Assembly (NCBI GenBank): GCA_008828725.1
Contig: MEHQ01004134.1
Location: 288,496 to 352,495 of the forward strand
Reading direction: 5' to 3'
DNA: 64,000 bases
Source: Saccharina japonica
Taxonomy: Eukaryota; Sar; Phaeophyceae; Laminariales; Laminariaceae
Both the position numbers and the translations under genes were made by a program. Shown here in pieces: positions 54,280-64,000 of the stretch; within the stretch, counting starts at the first letter, position 1, and each line of letters opens with the position of its first letter. The notes beneath the pieces are model-generated. The model saw nothing but the letters and a program-made list of their open reading frames with translations, was not told the DNA's origin and ran no database searches.

Positions 54280-57200
54280 ATGAAGGTCTCCTGCGTTGTG
54301 GCGTTGGCTCTGGCGGCCGTGGCCGAAGGCTTCCTGACTAGCTCCGTCGGTCTTCGCGCTGGAGTCAGCGGTTGTTGCGCGAGAGGAAACATGCGTATGT
54401 CAGGTTCGTCGACAAGGGCATGTGTGACGTATGTACGATCACACGATCACACGATCACGCGATGCACTTGCAAGACTTCAGTTGTCTGCGGTTGCGCACA
54501 CCTGTGTAGCTTATACGTAGCGCTAGCTGTCTTTGCTTAGTGTATTGTCCTAACTCCCATACGGGCGAAAGTCGCTGGTTGCGGCCATACCCGATGCTTT
54601 CAGCTCCGTTGATCAATAGTTCGTAGCTCAGGTGAAAGCACACATGTTTTCAAATGTGCGGCGCAATTACCTTCATTCAGACGTTCAGACTCTGTGCATG
54701 TCACATCATACCAGGTACCAGGTACGTACGTACGTATATACCAGTATTTGAGACGTGAGTGTTGGCGTTGTCTTATTATTATTTCGGCCCAACTGCATCC
54801 AGTACTCCCAGGGCCCGCGCTGATTCTGCCCCCTACTAGACAGAGAGTCGAGTCCCTTCCGTAGTCACAACCTACAAGACAGAGCGAGAAAGCATACTAC
54901 AGCAGCAGTAACTCAACTCAAACTCACGTGTAAACCTCAGATAGATCATGATACACAACAGATCATCTACAGCCTACCTGGTACGTATGATACGATACAG
55001 CAGTAGTTCCTCACCTGCCGTTGTGAGAAGGTTGTGCAGGATCTGCGTAGTACAGATCCAACCGAGGAAACATGTGCTCCTAGGTCGTGCAGATTATACG
55101 CGTCCCACCTGGCAATATGAGTTACTGACTGTTGTAGATAATACAAGCTCGAGATTATATCTGCCTTGAAAGGTCTACTGCTTATAGATCATCAAGTGGG
55201 AATTTATTATCTGCCCGAGGTGTGCATTACTACTGTTGTTGTCACTCTGTGTCATACCTGTAGTCTAGACCCATACGTCCAGCTCCATTCCTCCCCGCCT
55301 TTACGAACATTGACGAAGACGTTCCTCGATGGGAGGCCGTTTTTGTGCCGCGTCAATACTATCTTCGCCTTAAAACTTTATACTAGTTTTAGTGTATAAC
55401 GGGGACGGTCAGCCGAGGCATCAAACCGCGGTTTCCTATGTATATAGCATCTTCATATTTGTTTACGACCCCCCCCCCACCCCGTCCCCGCCCCTCATTT
55501 GATACATTCCTAACCCTCGTACCACAACCACGACACCATGACCCTGTTGAAATTGGAATGTCTCCGTGTGGGACGACGACGTGGACGCGACGATGCAGCC
55601 GTGGACGACGGGTTTGCGGCGGCGTTTTCCAAGGTGGAGCAGGCCCTCGAGCTGGCCCCGTTGGACCACGCCGAGGCCATGGGGCTGGAATCGTGGGAGG
55701 TCGGGGCGAACAGCGGGACCATCGCCGGCTACAAGGGGAGGAAGGTGGGACTGTTAATAGCGTGCTTGCGACTTCGCTACGTGCAGATATTCGTACTATA
55801 CGAGCTGTGCTGTAAGTGGTATATGCTGGGACTGCTGTACGCTGCACCAGTTATCGCTGGTTTGCTCCTACTAGGTACGCTTGTGTTGTCTGGTTATACG
55901 TACGTCGTATTTACTGCTGGACCGAGCTGTACGACCGTAGCGTGTCAGAACTACCGTAATACTGCGCTTTGCTCGCAAAACAAGAAACGCAAGCAGCGTC
56001 AATGGTTTGCGCGGGAGCTTCAGGCAGCGCTTCTGGCGCCCCCGCCACTGCCTTTGTTTCGTATCCCAAGTATGTGCCTGTCGTCAAGTCTTACGTTTTA
56101 CTGGACACGAATACATCTCACGTATGTACGTCATACCTGGTGCCTGGTACGTCCTACCGGTATGTCTTGTGTGGCTTTTAGTTTAGCTTTTATGTCGCAC
56201 CCGTACGTTTATTTTTTCACGTATTTTACCCTGCTACGTCATCACGTATATATGTCTCGTATGACTTTGGTGCTACTCGTAATTTTAGTGCCTCGTAGTC
56301 TTGGTATTTCACACGTGCCCGCGTTTACAGGCGTGTGGTCGCACGCTCCCCCCCCTCCTTCGCTCGTTCGCTCACTCGCGTGACACGTTCGTTTCTTACC
56401 TTTTGCTTCGCTTTGTTTTTTGTTTTGTTTTTTTTTCGGTTTTGGGTTGGCTCACCAGGTGGACTGGGTCTCTAGCTGCTCTTTCAAGGAGGAGGACGGC
56501 AGCACCCGCCAGTGCCTCCGGGCATGGGTGAGAATCCGCCGCTTCCGCCTTTTCCCGCACAATGAACGTTAGGCTCCAACCGGCACCTGTCTCGCCGCTT
56601 CTCGAGAAAAACTTGGCGCGACGCGGGCCGATCGGCATACCACCGTTGGCACGCGCAAACTACCCTTACCGCTATACGTGTGTCGAGCAATCGTGGTGTA
56701 ATGCCGCGCAAACGGCTTTATTCCCTCCTCGCTCAACCCCCCACCTCATCAAAGGGGTGGGCGGGGGTACTCATGTCATGCATGGCCGCAATCGTATGAC
56801 CATAGACCACCGCCCCCCTGCAATGCCGAGACGGAGCACGTCGGGTTTTCATCGACTAGGCAGTACAATTGCTTGCACCGAGCGCGAAGCGCCGTGAGGT
56901 GTTCGGGGGGGGGGTGTACTCATGTCGTGCATGACCTTAGTTGTATGACCATAGACCCTCGCATCCCTATTTGTACAGTGCCGGGACGGAGCACGTCGGT
57001 TTTTTCTCGAGTAGGCAATAAAATTGCTTGCACCGAGCGCGAAACGCCGTGAGGTGTTCGGGGGGGGGGCAGGGGGTGTACTCATGTCATGCATGACCGT
57101 AGTTGTATGACCAAAGACCCTCGCACCCCTACAATGCCGGGACGGACCACGTCGGGAAGGGGTTCAGGGCCTATTGCTCCGTATTGCTACTGCTGTGTAG

Positions 57201-59794
57201 AGAGGCGCGTTTTGTGTTGTTCCTCGCCTGCCTGCTTCGCCGAGGCGAGCAGTCTCGCATAACGCGGCAACGCCATTATATTTGATCGATGGTTGGGAGG
57301 GGAGCTCCCGTGCCCCCTTTTGTTTGTTGAGTCTCGATACGATGAAATATTTAACGGCAAGTCTTAGAGCCACAAGGGTTACTCGTAAAAAAAAGGAGCA
57401 AAACGGTTTTTAAGCATTCCGCATAAAAAAAACGCAAAGGGCGTCTGTTTTTCCTGCCTTGCAGGAGTTTACGCCGCGTGAAACTCCTGAGCTGAGCGCT
57501 GCTAAATCTTCCGCCTTACCGTCTGTGCACTACCGCATTGCCTCATCTTCCGTTCGATTTTTCTCGCGGAAATCACGCGCGCGTCAGGTAATGCCGATGT
57601 TCGACGTGCCCCACCTGTCCATCTCTCTGGGAAGCGGCCCTAACGGTAAGAGCGCTTTCCTTCCCTCGAGAACCCTCCCTTCCTTCCTTCCTTCCCTCCT
57701 TCCCTTCCACGATGTATATTATTTTCTTTAATCTTTGTTCATTTTGTTTGGTTTCATATATTGTTAATAGGTTTGTTCGTGTTCTTTTTTTGTGCTGTTC
57801 GCATACAAATTGCCAGCAATGATATAGTTGTAGTTATAGACACACAAGTCTTCTGCTCTGCTACCGGTTTTGCCGACAGGCCTGACGGCGGAGCTGGACC
57901 TGGTGGCGAAGGACGACGTCATGTGAGATTAATTCAACACTGTAGTTTTGTTCCATGATTTTCACTGGAATGAAACTTAAATGGAATACCGTCTATCGTC
58001 AAACACGCGCGCCGACCTATCACTGAACTTGCAAAGTTGAGTATCAACCGCTCAACCGGTCGAACTCACAGCTGAACTCACAGCTGATACATATATATAT
58101 ATATATATATATATACCAGGTACATCTTAATAACATCCATATATAAGATACACATATAAACACAACTATTTTGCCCCTTTTACTATTACGGGGGGCCATA
58201 TGACCAAATGTTGTTAGTAAAAATATGAAAATATGTAGGTTTTTGTATAACCCGTAGGTTCTATTTACCATGGTCCCCCGTAGTGGTGCACTGTACATAA
58301 ACCTAAACCTGACTATAACTCCAAGTGTTTAGTGTCTACATCGTGACTGCTGTCCTAACCAGGTCAAAATAGTGTATAAACCATATACCGTATAATACAA
58401 GTGCCAGGTATTTCAGTTTGTTCTTTTTTACAGGAGTGGGACGCGACTATTAGCGACTATTAGTACGACTGTGTACCAGGGTATATACCAGGTACTGCTG
58501 TAGGTGCGTACGCTGTACTCTTACATCATTTTTTGTAGGGGTGTGCGGAAGAAAAGAGAAAACGACACCACGCTTCCCCCCAGGTCATAATGAAGAAACA
58601 AACAAATGGGGTGGAATTTCTGCACGAGTAAATAAGACACACCTATGATGTGTTGTGGTTTAATTTATTTTAGTATACCCCCCCCCATAGAGCAGTTTGG
58701 CACACTAAATAGTAGCGAGAAAACGATCGCTATCTTAGGAGATAGATGGTGGCCACAAACGGCGAAACAGGAAGGGGAAAAGATTAGCAAAAAGTTTCTT
58801 TGTAATATATGGAAACAACGTAATGAGCGCCCAAGTGTTGGAGGTGTCTCTATTAGGAGTAGGAACGGTGCTCCGTCTCGAAACGGATGCGTGGTCAATG
58901 GTCAAATGACTAAGGCAAGCAACAAATTAGTACGCCCCCCCCACCCCCCGCCCCCTGGTCTACGTAGGTCTTGGAAATTGCACTGGGGTGTTGATATTTT
59001 GTGTTTTCGTCGTATGCGCTGCGTTTTTGTAGCCATTTTTGTTATTTCGGCATTTCGACGGCTATATAGGTGCGAGATCCAACAAACTTAGCTGACGTCT
59101 GTCGTCTGTTTTCGACCTACCATGCACAAGTTTAGAGTTGGTGAATGTTTTTCAGGGCTGCTGACGGGTCGGGTCACACCTCGCGGGCCAGGTCGGGTCG
59201 GGTTGGCTCGGTTCGGGTGGGCTCGGCTCGGCTCGGCTCGGCTCGAGTAAGGGGTGACCTGACCCGACTCGTGAGAGTTTGAAACCATCCAGACCCGACC
59301 CGACCCGACCCGACCCGATTTCGTGAGATTAATAAAAACGCCTGACCTCCGTGAAGAGCCCTGCTATTGCTATTGTACACGGCTTCCTAAAGTATACCAG
59401 TGGTAGGGCATGCCTTAATGCGTTCCTTTCGAGCTGGTATTGCTATTTTACACGTCTGCCTTAAGTATATAGGGCGTGCCTTATTGCCTTCTTTGTGAGC
59501 TGGGTGAAACCGGAGATCCTAAAGAAAAACACGCCGTGCTACCGTTTTTTTTGTTTTTATTTTTCCCTTTCCACAAGCGCACTCAGCAGTTGATGGCAGC
59601 TTCAACTATCCACCAGAGCGAAATCCTAGCGAGAGATGCCCTAGGCGTTTCAGCTGATTGCGGGCGTCCTAATGACTGCGCCCCTCCTCGTACTCCTCGT
59701 CCTCCTCCTCCTCCACCCCCCGCTCGTCCTCCTCCTCACCCTCCCCCTCGCACCTCCTCCTCCTCTTTGTTCCATCATGGTCCGTGCGCGCTGC

Positions 59795-59846
<52 letters not shown>

Positions 59847-62118
59847 GCTGTTGTTGTTTGTGTCGTCTATGTGACGAAGGTACGCGAAGGCTTACCGTGA
59901 GAGTTACTACGGTGGGGAGACGTCGGAATGGTGGGAGGCCGTAGTCGGAAACGAGCACGCCACCCCGACACAGGTGCGGTTGTTGGTAGTGGTATTCGTT
60001 GCTGATAGTGGTGGTTGTGGTAGGGGAAGTGGTGTTGCTGTTGTTGTTTTTGTTGTTGTTATTGCTGTTGTTGGTGTTGGTGTTGATGTTGGTGTTAATG
60101 CTGTTGTTGGTGTTGGTGTTGCCGTTGTGATTGTGGTTGTGCCTGTTGTTGAGGGTGCTGTGTTTGTTGTTACTGTTTTTTTCGTTTGTGTTTTTGTTGC
60201 TGTTGTAGCTGTGGCTGCTTGCTGTTGTTGGTGGTGTTGGTGCTGGTGTGTTTTTGTTTTTGCAGCTGTGTTGGTGGTGTTGGTGTTGGTGTTGTGTTAG
60301 GTATACCTCGATTGTTGATGGTAGTGTTGGCGTTGGTGGTGATGCCGATGGGGCATGTTTTTTACGGTGGTCCGGTGATCACGTTGCTACTGCTTGGCGC
60401 TATTTCTCGCTGTATTGTTATCTGCTTGCGATCACACGCTCGAACACCCCTGGCATCCTCCCCCCCCCCCCCCCTCCCCGCTCCTCCTCCTCCTCCTCCT
60501 TCCCCACGGCTACTCTTTGTACCCTCACTTGTTCAATTTGTATTGGTCACGACCCTCCACGACCCTCCCATTTCACTGTATTCGTATTCGTCATGACCCT
60601 CCTCTTTTCTTTTGATTTTTCGTCACAAATCTCCCCTTTTCTTTGTCTTATTATTCGTCAAGACCCTCCCATTTTTTTGGTCTTATTTTGTCACGACCAG
60701 CTCATTTTATTCTTCTTAGTTGGTCACGATCTTCCCATCTTCTTATTTTTATCAGTCGTGATCGTCCCATTTTCTTATTTGTATTAGTCACGACCCTCCC
60801 ATTTATAATTCTTATTCGCCACGATCCTCCCATTTCATTATTTTTCTTAGCCAGGCCCCTCGCATTTTCTTGTTCTTATTCCTCCCGACCCTCCCGTTTT
60901 CTTACTTGTATTAGTCGCGATCCTACTATTTTCTTGTTATTTTTCGCCTCGCACCTCCCATTTTCTTATTATTATTCGTCACGACCACTTCAATTTATTT
61001 ATTATTATTCGTCACTCACGATCCCCGCCATCTTCTTCTTCTTATTCGTCACGACTTTATTTTTTATTTTTAACGTTTTCTCAAAACTCCCCGATTTTTA
61101 TTTTCTGGCAGGTATCCTTTGACTTGAAGGAACGGGCGTTGGCTTCTCCCGTGCACGTATCGGTGACGATGCCCGACACGGCAGAAAACGCCGCCTTGCT
61201 TGCGAAAGCCGCCGAGGACCTCGCCGCGCGCTGGCTGGGTGAGATGGAATCGATGAGTCTTCAAGTATACCCTCTCATCCCTGTTCCTATCTCAAACCCT
61301 TCCTTCCTTCCTTTGCCCCGTGTCAAGCAGTTATTTGTTTGATTGTTTTGTGTGTGTTTTGATTGGTCTGTATGGTTGGTTGTTTTGCGTGCTTCGCCCC
61401 CTGTCAAGCATTTGTTTGTTCCTTTCTTTTGTGTGTGTTTAGATTGGTCTGTTTGGTTGGCTGTTTGGTTGGCTGATTGGTTGGCTGGCTAGTTGATTGG
61501 TTGGTTGGTTGGTTGGTGTGTTGGTTGATTGGTCGGTCGGTTGGTCGGTTGGTCGGTCGGTCGGTTGGTTAGTTGGTTGGTCGGTCGGTTGGTCGGTTGG
61601 TTGGTTGGTTGGTGTGTTGGTTGATTGGTCGGTCGGTCGGTTGGTCGGTCGGTTGGTTGGTTGGTTGGTTGGTTGGTTGGTTGGTTGGTTGGTTGGTTGG
61701 CTGGTTGGTTGGCTGGCTGGCTGGCTGGTTGTCTGGCGGTTTGTTCTGTGTTTCCTTCTGTTTCGGATAATCATGGCCGTGCGTTGGCTCGGTGAGGCAC
61801 AAAACATAATATATTTCCGTTCCCCATCCCCTCGCCGCTGTTGTCAGGGAGGAGACGTACGGCAACCTACAGCAGTAGTTGGGATTATAATAGTGTTTCC
61901 CAGTTATAAACAAAATGCTGACACCTCATGCCCTAAGTATCCTGAAACCCGGGGGGGGGGCTTCGTTGGTACCCCTTGTGGCCGCTTTCAGGAAGGAGGC
62001 GGCGAAGCAAGCAGCGGAGGCCGAGCTCAAGCAGCGGGAAGCCGACAGGGAGTTCGAGGCGCAGCGGCAGGCGGAGGCTATATTACGCGAGGAGGAGCGG
62101 TGGGTGTGGGCGATATAA
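54280..62118 (+). CDS. Plastid-targeted red chlorophyll catabolite reductase-like protein
   Basis: RCCR belongs to the ferredoxin-dependent bilin reductase superfamily and reduces red chlorophyll catabolite during chlorophyll breakdown. Exons: 54280-54403, 55599-55744, 56459-56527, 57465-57645, 57880-57922, 59880-59973, 61112-61238, 61904-62118; 999 nt, 332 residues, against about 320 in plant RCCR. Residues 1-17 ([17 protein letters not shown]) are a signal peptide followed by Phe18, then a Ser/Arg-rich transit stretch ending NMRMS: a bipartite plastid presequence. Family-like segments: [63 protein letters not shown], and the Lys/Glu/Arg helix [15 protein letters not shown], equivalent to the charged RCCR C-terminus. 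Similarity is recalled and moderate; a phycobilin-type reductase is an alternative. The last acceptor was chosen by phase, and other choices give a poorer frame. Confidence 0.65.
55025..55120 (+). repeat. GGATCTG hairpin dispersed repeat
   Basis: 'ttgtgcaggatctgcgtag', 'tacagatccaaccgaggaa' and 'cgcgtcccacctggcaata' match 14385 and 51820. It lies in intron 1 of the RCCR-like gene, preceded by 'atagatcatgat..agatcatctac' as at 51770. Confidence 0.75.
56752..57165 (-). mobile_element. Three tandem C-tailed SINE-like copies
   Basis: Three successive tails, each starting with a G run and 'gtactcatgtc.tgcatg': 56755-56905, 56906-57060 and 57062-57160. The first two end at the same internal point ('gcgaa.cgccgtgaggtgttcgg'), immediately followed by the G run of the next. 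This pattern suggests either repeated insertion at the same place or tandem duplication. They are antisense to the RCCR-like gene, in intron 3. Confidence 0.85.
58083..58285. repeat. (AT)n tract and AT-rich dispersed repeat
   Basis: 58086-58114 is (AT)n, followed by 'accaggta'. 58200-58280 ('ccaaatgttgttagtaaaaa', 'tttttgtataacccgtagg', 'ggtccccc') matches the AT-rich repeat at 31755 and 51960. Confidence 0.7.
58660..58946 (+). mobile_element. LINE 3' end, 5'-truncated, with poly(C)
   Basis: About 285 bp matching the minus-strand LINE at 62685-62940 in sense orientation. It encodes the remnant [20 protein letters not shown] and [11 protein letters not shown], then the tail 'gaacggtgctccgtctcg', 'gatgcgtggtcaatggtc', 'ggcaagcaacaaattagta' and a C run. 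The longer match shows that the short LINE tails elsewhere belong to this element. It lies in intron 5 of the RCCR-like gene. Confidence 0.85.
59155..59335. repeat. (GGGTC/GGCTC)n pentamer repeats in inverted halves
   Basis: 'gggtcgggtcgggtt' and 'ggctcggctcggctcg' are followed by the complementary 'gacccgacccgacccgac', so the tract can fold back. Intronic. Confidence 0.85.
59690..60310. repeat. CTC-rich and (TTG)n / GTTGGT tracts around exon 6
   Basis: 59690-59770 is (CCT)n-like and 59793-59860 is (TTG)n, ending about 20 nt before the exon 6 acceptor (59879). 59985-60300 is GTTGTTG/GGTGTTGGT-rich. Poly-Leu, poly-Cys, poly-Gln and poly-Val frames are artefacts. Confidence 0.9.
60540..61080 (+). 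repeat. Minisatellite, unit about 32-33 bp, about 16 copies
   Basis: 'gtcacgaccctcccatttt' followed by 'cttattcttatt' recurs near 60548, 60593, 60657, 60691, 60724, 60757, 60789, 60821, 60853, 60886, 60917, 60950, 60982, 61013 and 61048, with point differences. It ends about 30 nt before the exon 7 acceptor (61111) and supplies a pyrimidine-rich intron end. Confidence 0.9.
61435..61737. repeat. (TTGG)n / (TCGG)n tetranucleotide array
   Basis: About 300 bp of TTGG/TCGG/CTGG units in intron 7 of the RCCR-like gene, with an internal duplication of a block of about 108 bp ('gttggtgtgttggttgattg'). Trp/Leu/Val/Gly and Pro/Thr/Asn frames are artefacts. Confidence 0.95.
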
Positions 62119-62144
62119 ATATATATTGAGAAATAGAGATGAAG

Positions 62145-62675
62145 GGGGGGGGGGGGGGTGTACTCATGTCGTGCACGGCCGTAGTCTATGACCATAGACC
62201 CTCGCATCCCTACAATGCCGGGACGGAGCACGTTGGGTTTTCACCAACCAGGAAGACATTGCTTGCACCAAGCGCGAAGCGCCGTGAGGTATTGGGCGAG
62301 TCGCATGGAGGGTGAGCTCGCATCCTGCTAAGAACCGCCTTGAGGCGGACTTGCATATGGACGACAGCTTCAATGAGTTAATTTAATTTCTGGTGTGGCC
62401 ATCTTCCGAGAGACAGCAATGGTATTACTATGTAACTGCCTCGGGTGCCTTACCATATTAACACTACGTGATACGACCATTCCCCTTGTGCGGAGATGAG
62501 GTTCCACCCCGCACAAATGATCTACTCGACCGCCAGCATGGGTGACCGCAAAAAAAACAAAACGATAAAAAAAACCCTGGTTGTCGAGCTCACGCAGTGA
62601 GGGCGTGTTTTACAGCGTCGTTGCCAACCGACGCCAACCCAACCTATAAATATATAAAATATTTATTTTGGGGGG
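62145..62675 (-). mobile_element. C-tailed SINE-like element, long copy
   Basis: Collinear with 1425-1968 in the same orientation: G run, 'gtactcatgtcgtgcacgg', 'tgccgggacggagcacg', 'gcgaagcgccgtgaggta', 'gacagcttcaatgagtt', 'atctactcgaccgccagc', 'cgttgccaaccgacgcc', 'aacccaacctataaata'. It starts about 27 bp after the RCCR-like stop codon, so it may overlap that gene's 3' untranslated region. The LINE copy follows directly. Confidence 0.85.
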
Positions 62676-62684
62676 GTGAGCGGC

Positions 62685-63645
62685 GCGGGGGAGAGGGCGT
62701 ACTCATTTGTTGCTTGCCTAGTCATTTGACCATTGACCACGCATCCCTTTCGAGACGGAGCCCGTTCCTACTCCTAATAACACCTCCAACACTTAGGGCG
62801 CTCATTACGTTGTTTCCATATATTACAAAGAAACTTTTGCTAATTTATCCCCTTCCTGTTTCGCCGCCTGTGGCCACCATCTATCTCCTAAGATAGCGAT
62901 CGTTTTCTCGCTACTATTTAGTGTACCAAACTGCTCATGTCACACTCGTCTATTTTCTATCTCCTCCTCTAACACATCCCTTTCTCCTTCGTACCTTTCA
63001 CATTCTCCCACTATGGAATTCTACTCTCTATGGCTTTGCCACATGGGCACATTTGTGCATCTACTTCCTCCTCCTCCCGGCTACTGGATACCTCCTCTCT
63101 TCTTTCTGCAGGTCCAGTCCCCTACACGAAATCGCAGTTTCAGCTTTTTCGCGAAGTCCATTACAGCAGATACCTTTTCATTCCTATCCTTTTCTCAACC
63201 CCCCGTATATCCTAAGTGTTCTTCCCCTTCCACTTCTTTCTTAGCGCTAGCCTTTCCCTTCTTTCATCCTTTCTTTTACTTCTGTCTTGTATCCGCTAAT
63301 TTCTCTATGGCCAGCATCTCTTTTTGGTTTCCTATACCCTTCCATACTTTCTCGACTACGCTATCCCACCTTATTCCAGCTCGCCCTTTGGTTACTTTCT
63401 CTCATACAGCTTTATCAGCTATGGCTGGCAACCTCTTTTTGGCATGTTCTTTACTTTATATTGCCATTTCAACTTACGCACGTCTCTATTTGTCTTNAAG
63501 TGGGTACATTCCTAGTTCTGCTCTCAATACTGTATTACTCGTCGTACTTGAGCAACCTAGTACTTTTTTAGCTGCTGTCATCTGTACTGTTTCCAGCTGT
63601 TTTACGAGCTTCGCGTTCCCTTCCCATACTTCTCCTGAGGGTAGG
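62685..63645 (-). mobile_element. Non-LTR (LINE) retrotransposon, 5'-truncated, decayed reverse-transcriptase C-terminus
   Basis: Minus-strand translation, with several frameshifts and stops, gives segments typical of the C-terminal part of LINE reverse transcriptases: VWEGNAKLVKQLETVQ, TAAKKVLGCSSTTSNT, VLRAELGMYPL and a VKNMPKKRL region. After the coding part comes [20 protein letters not shown] as at 58660, then the tail ending in 'gcaagcaacaaatgagtac' and a C-rich end. The 5' break is at a G run near 63645. One undetermined base lies at 63497. It is inactive. Plus-strand open frames across 63013-63900 are shadows. Confidence 0.8.
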
Positions 63646-64000
63646 GGGGGGGTTATTGTGTGGAAGCCAGGTATTGGCTGGCCTATGGAGAGAGAGAGCC
63701 GGGGGGGGTGGGGGGGCGGGCAGTGGGGGAGAGAGGGAGAAAAGGGCGGGTGGGGGGGAGATAGTGTGAGGGAGAGAAAGATAACGGAAAAGGTAGGAAC
63801 GATATATTATTTATGTGACAAGCCTACCTGCCCAGCCCTCCTTTCCGTGTCTCGTGTAGAGAAAACCACTAACGGTGAGGAGCCGGTGGGAGTGTCCTAA
63901 GGTTCTGGACTCTGCACACGGCGCACTCCTCAATATCAGTGCACCTGCCTCAAAACAGCAGATCCATTTGTCAATTTTCCGAATTCTGAAACTTGTACGT
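63646..64000. other. Right edge, G-rich and unassigned
   Basis: 63690-63780 is a GGGGGG/GAGAGAG tract. The rest has no feature I can support. Confidence 0.5.

Noticed and set aside
61439-61807. Pro-Thr-Asn-Gln repeat protein, antifreeze- or mucin-like
   Set aside because: Translation of the (TTGG)n array inside intron 7 of the RCCR-like gene.
63013-63900. Long plus-strand open frame of 295 codons at the right edge
   Set aside because: It is the complement of the decayed LINE reverse-transcriptase fragment, whose minus-strand translation carries the recognisable motifs; the plus frame is Phe/Ser/Pro-rich filler.

Overview
This is a eukaryotic nuclear window with few genes and many repeats: short exons (about 40-180 nt) separated by introns of 0.15-3.3 kb that are full of retroelement tails, hairpin elements and microsatellites. 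Two genes begin with a hydrophobic signal peptide whose cleavage point is followed by Phe (A-D-A|F and A-E-G|F) and then a Ser/Thr/Ala/Arg-rich stretch. That is the bipartite plastid-targeting signal of algae with secondary red plastids. Together with a chlorophyll-catabolism gene, intron-rich genes and a TTAGGG-type repeat block, it suggests a photosynthetic stramenopile (ochrophyte), with a brown-alga-like gene structure. The species is not determined.

Layout. 1-13 kb: low-complexity sequence, retroelement copies, two tRNA-derived SINEs, and exons of one or more unrecognised genes (minus exons at 2289-2415, 3655-3758 and 10176-10577; plus exon at 11077-11155). 13.2-17.3 kb (+): a six-exon MAD2 spindle-checkpoint gene. 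17.3-24.7 kb: gene-free, with three DNA-transposon-type hairpins or MITEs and retroelement copies. 24.8-34.6 kb (-): a six- or seven-exon gene for a plastid-targeted protein with a Lys/Ala/Pro-rich, histone-H1-like tail. 35.8-43.2 kb (+): a ten-exon class II histone deacetylase of the bacterial HdaH type, divergent from the previous gene. 43.2-54 kb: mostly repeats, with two unrecognised minus-strand coding segments (49.4-49.9 and 53.3-53.8 kb). 54.3-62.1 kb (+): an eight-exon plastid-targeted protein resembling red chlorophyll catabolite reductase (RCCR). 62.1-63.6 kb: retroelements, including a decayed non-LTR reverse-transcriptase fragment on the minus strand.

The genes do not form a pathway. 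MAD2 and the deacetylase are nuclear housekeeping genes; the two plastid-targeted proteins are independent loci. The most coherent system here is mobile. A LINE and a short SINE-like family share a 3' end of about 75 bp that finishes in a poly(C) tract instead of poly(A). At least 20 copies, mostly 5'-truncated, lie on both strands, several of them sense-oriented just upstream of 3' splice sites, where the C tract may act as the polypyrimidine tract.

Gene models were built by matching reading frame, splice phase and remembered family sequences. Exon phases close for the deacetylase, the H1-tailed protein and the RCCR-like gene (1161, 696 and 999 nt). No database search was possible.
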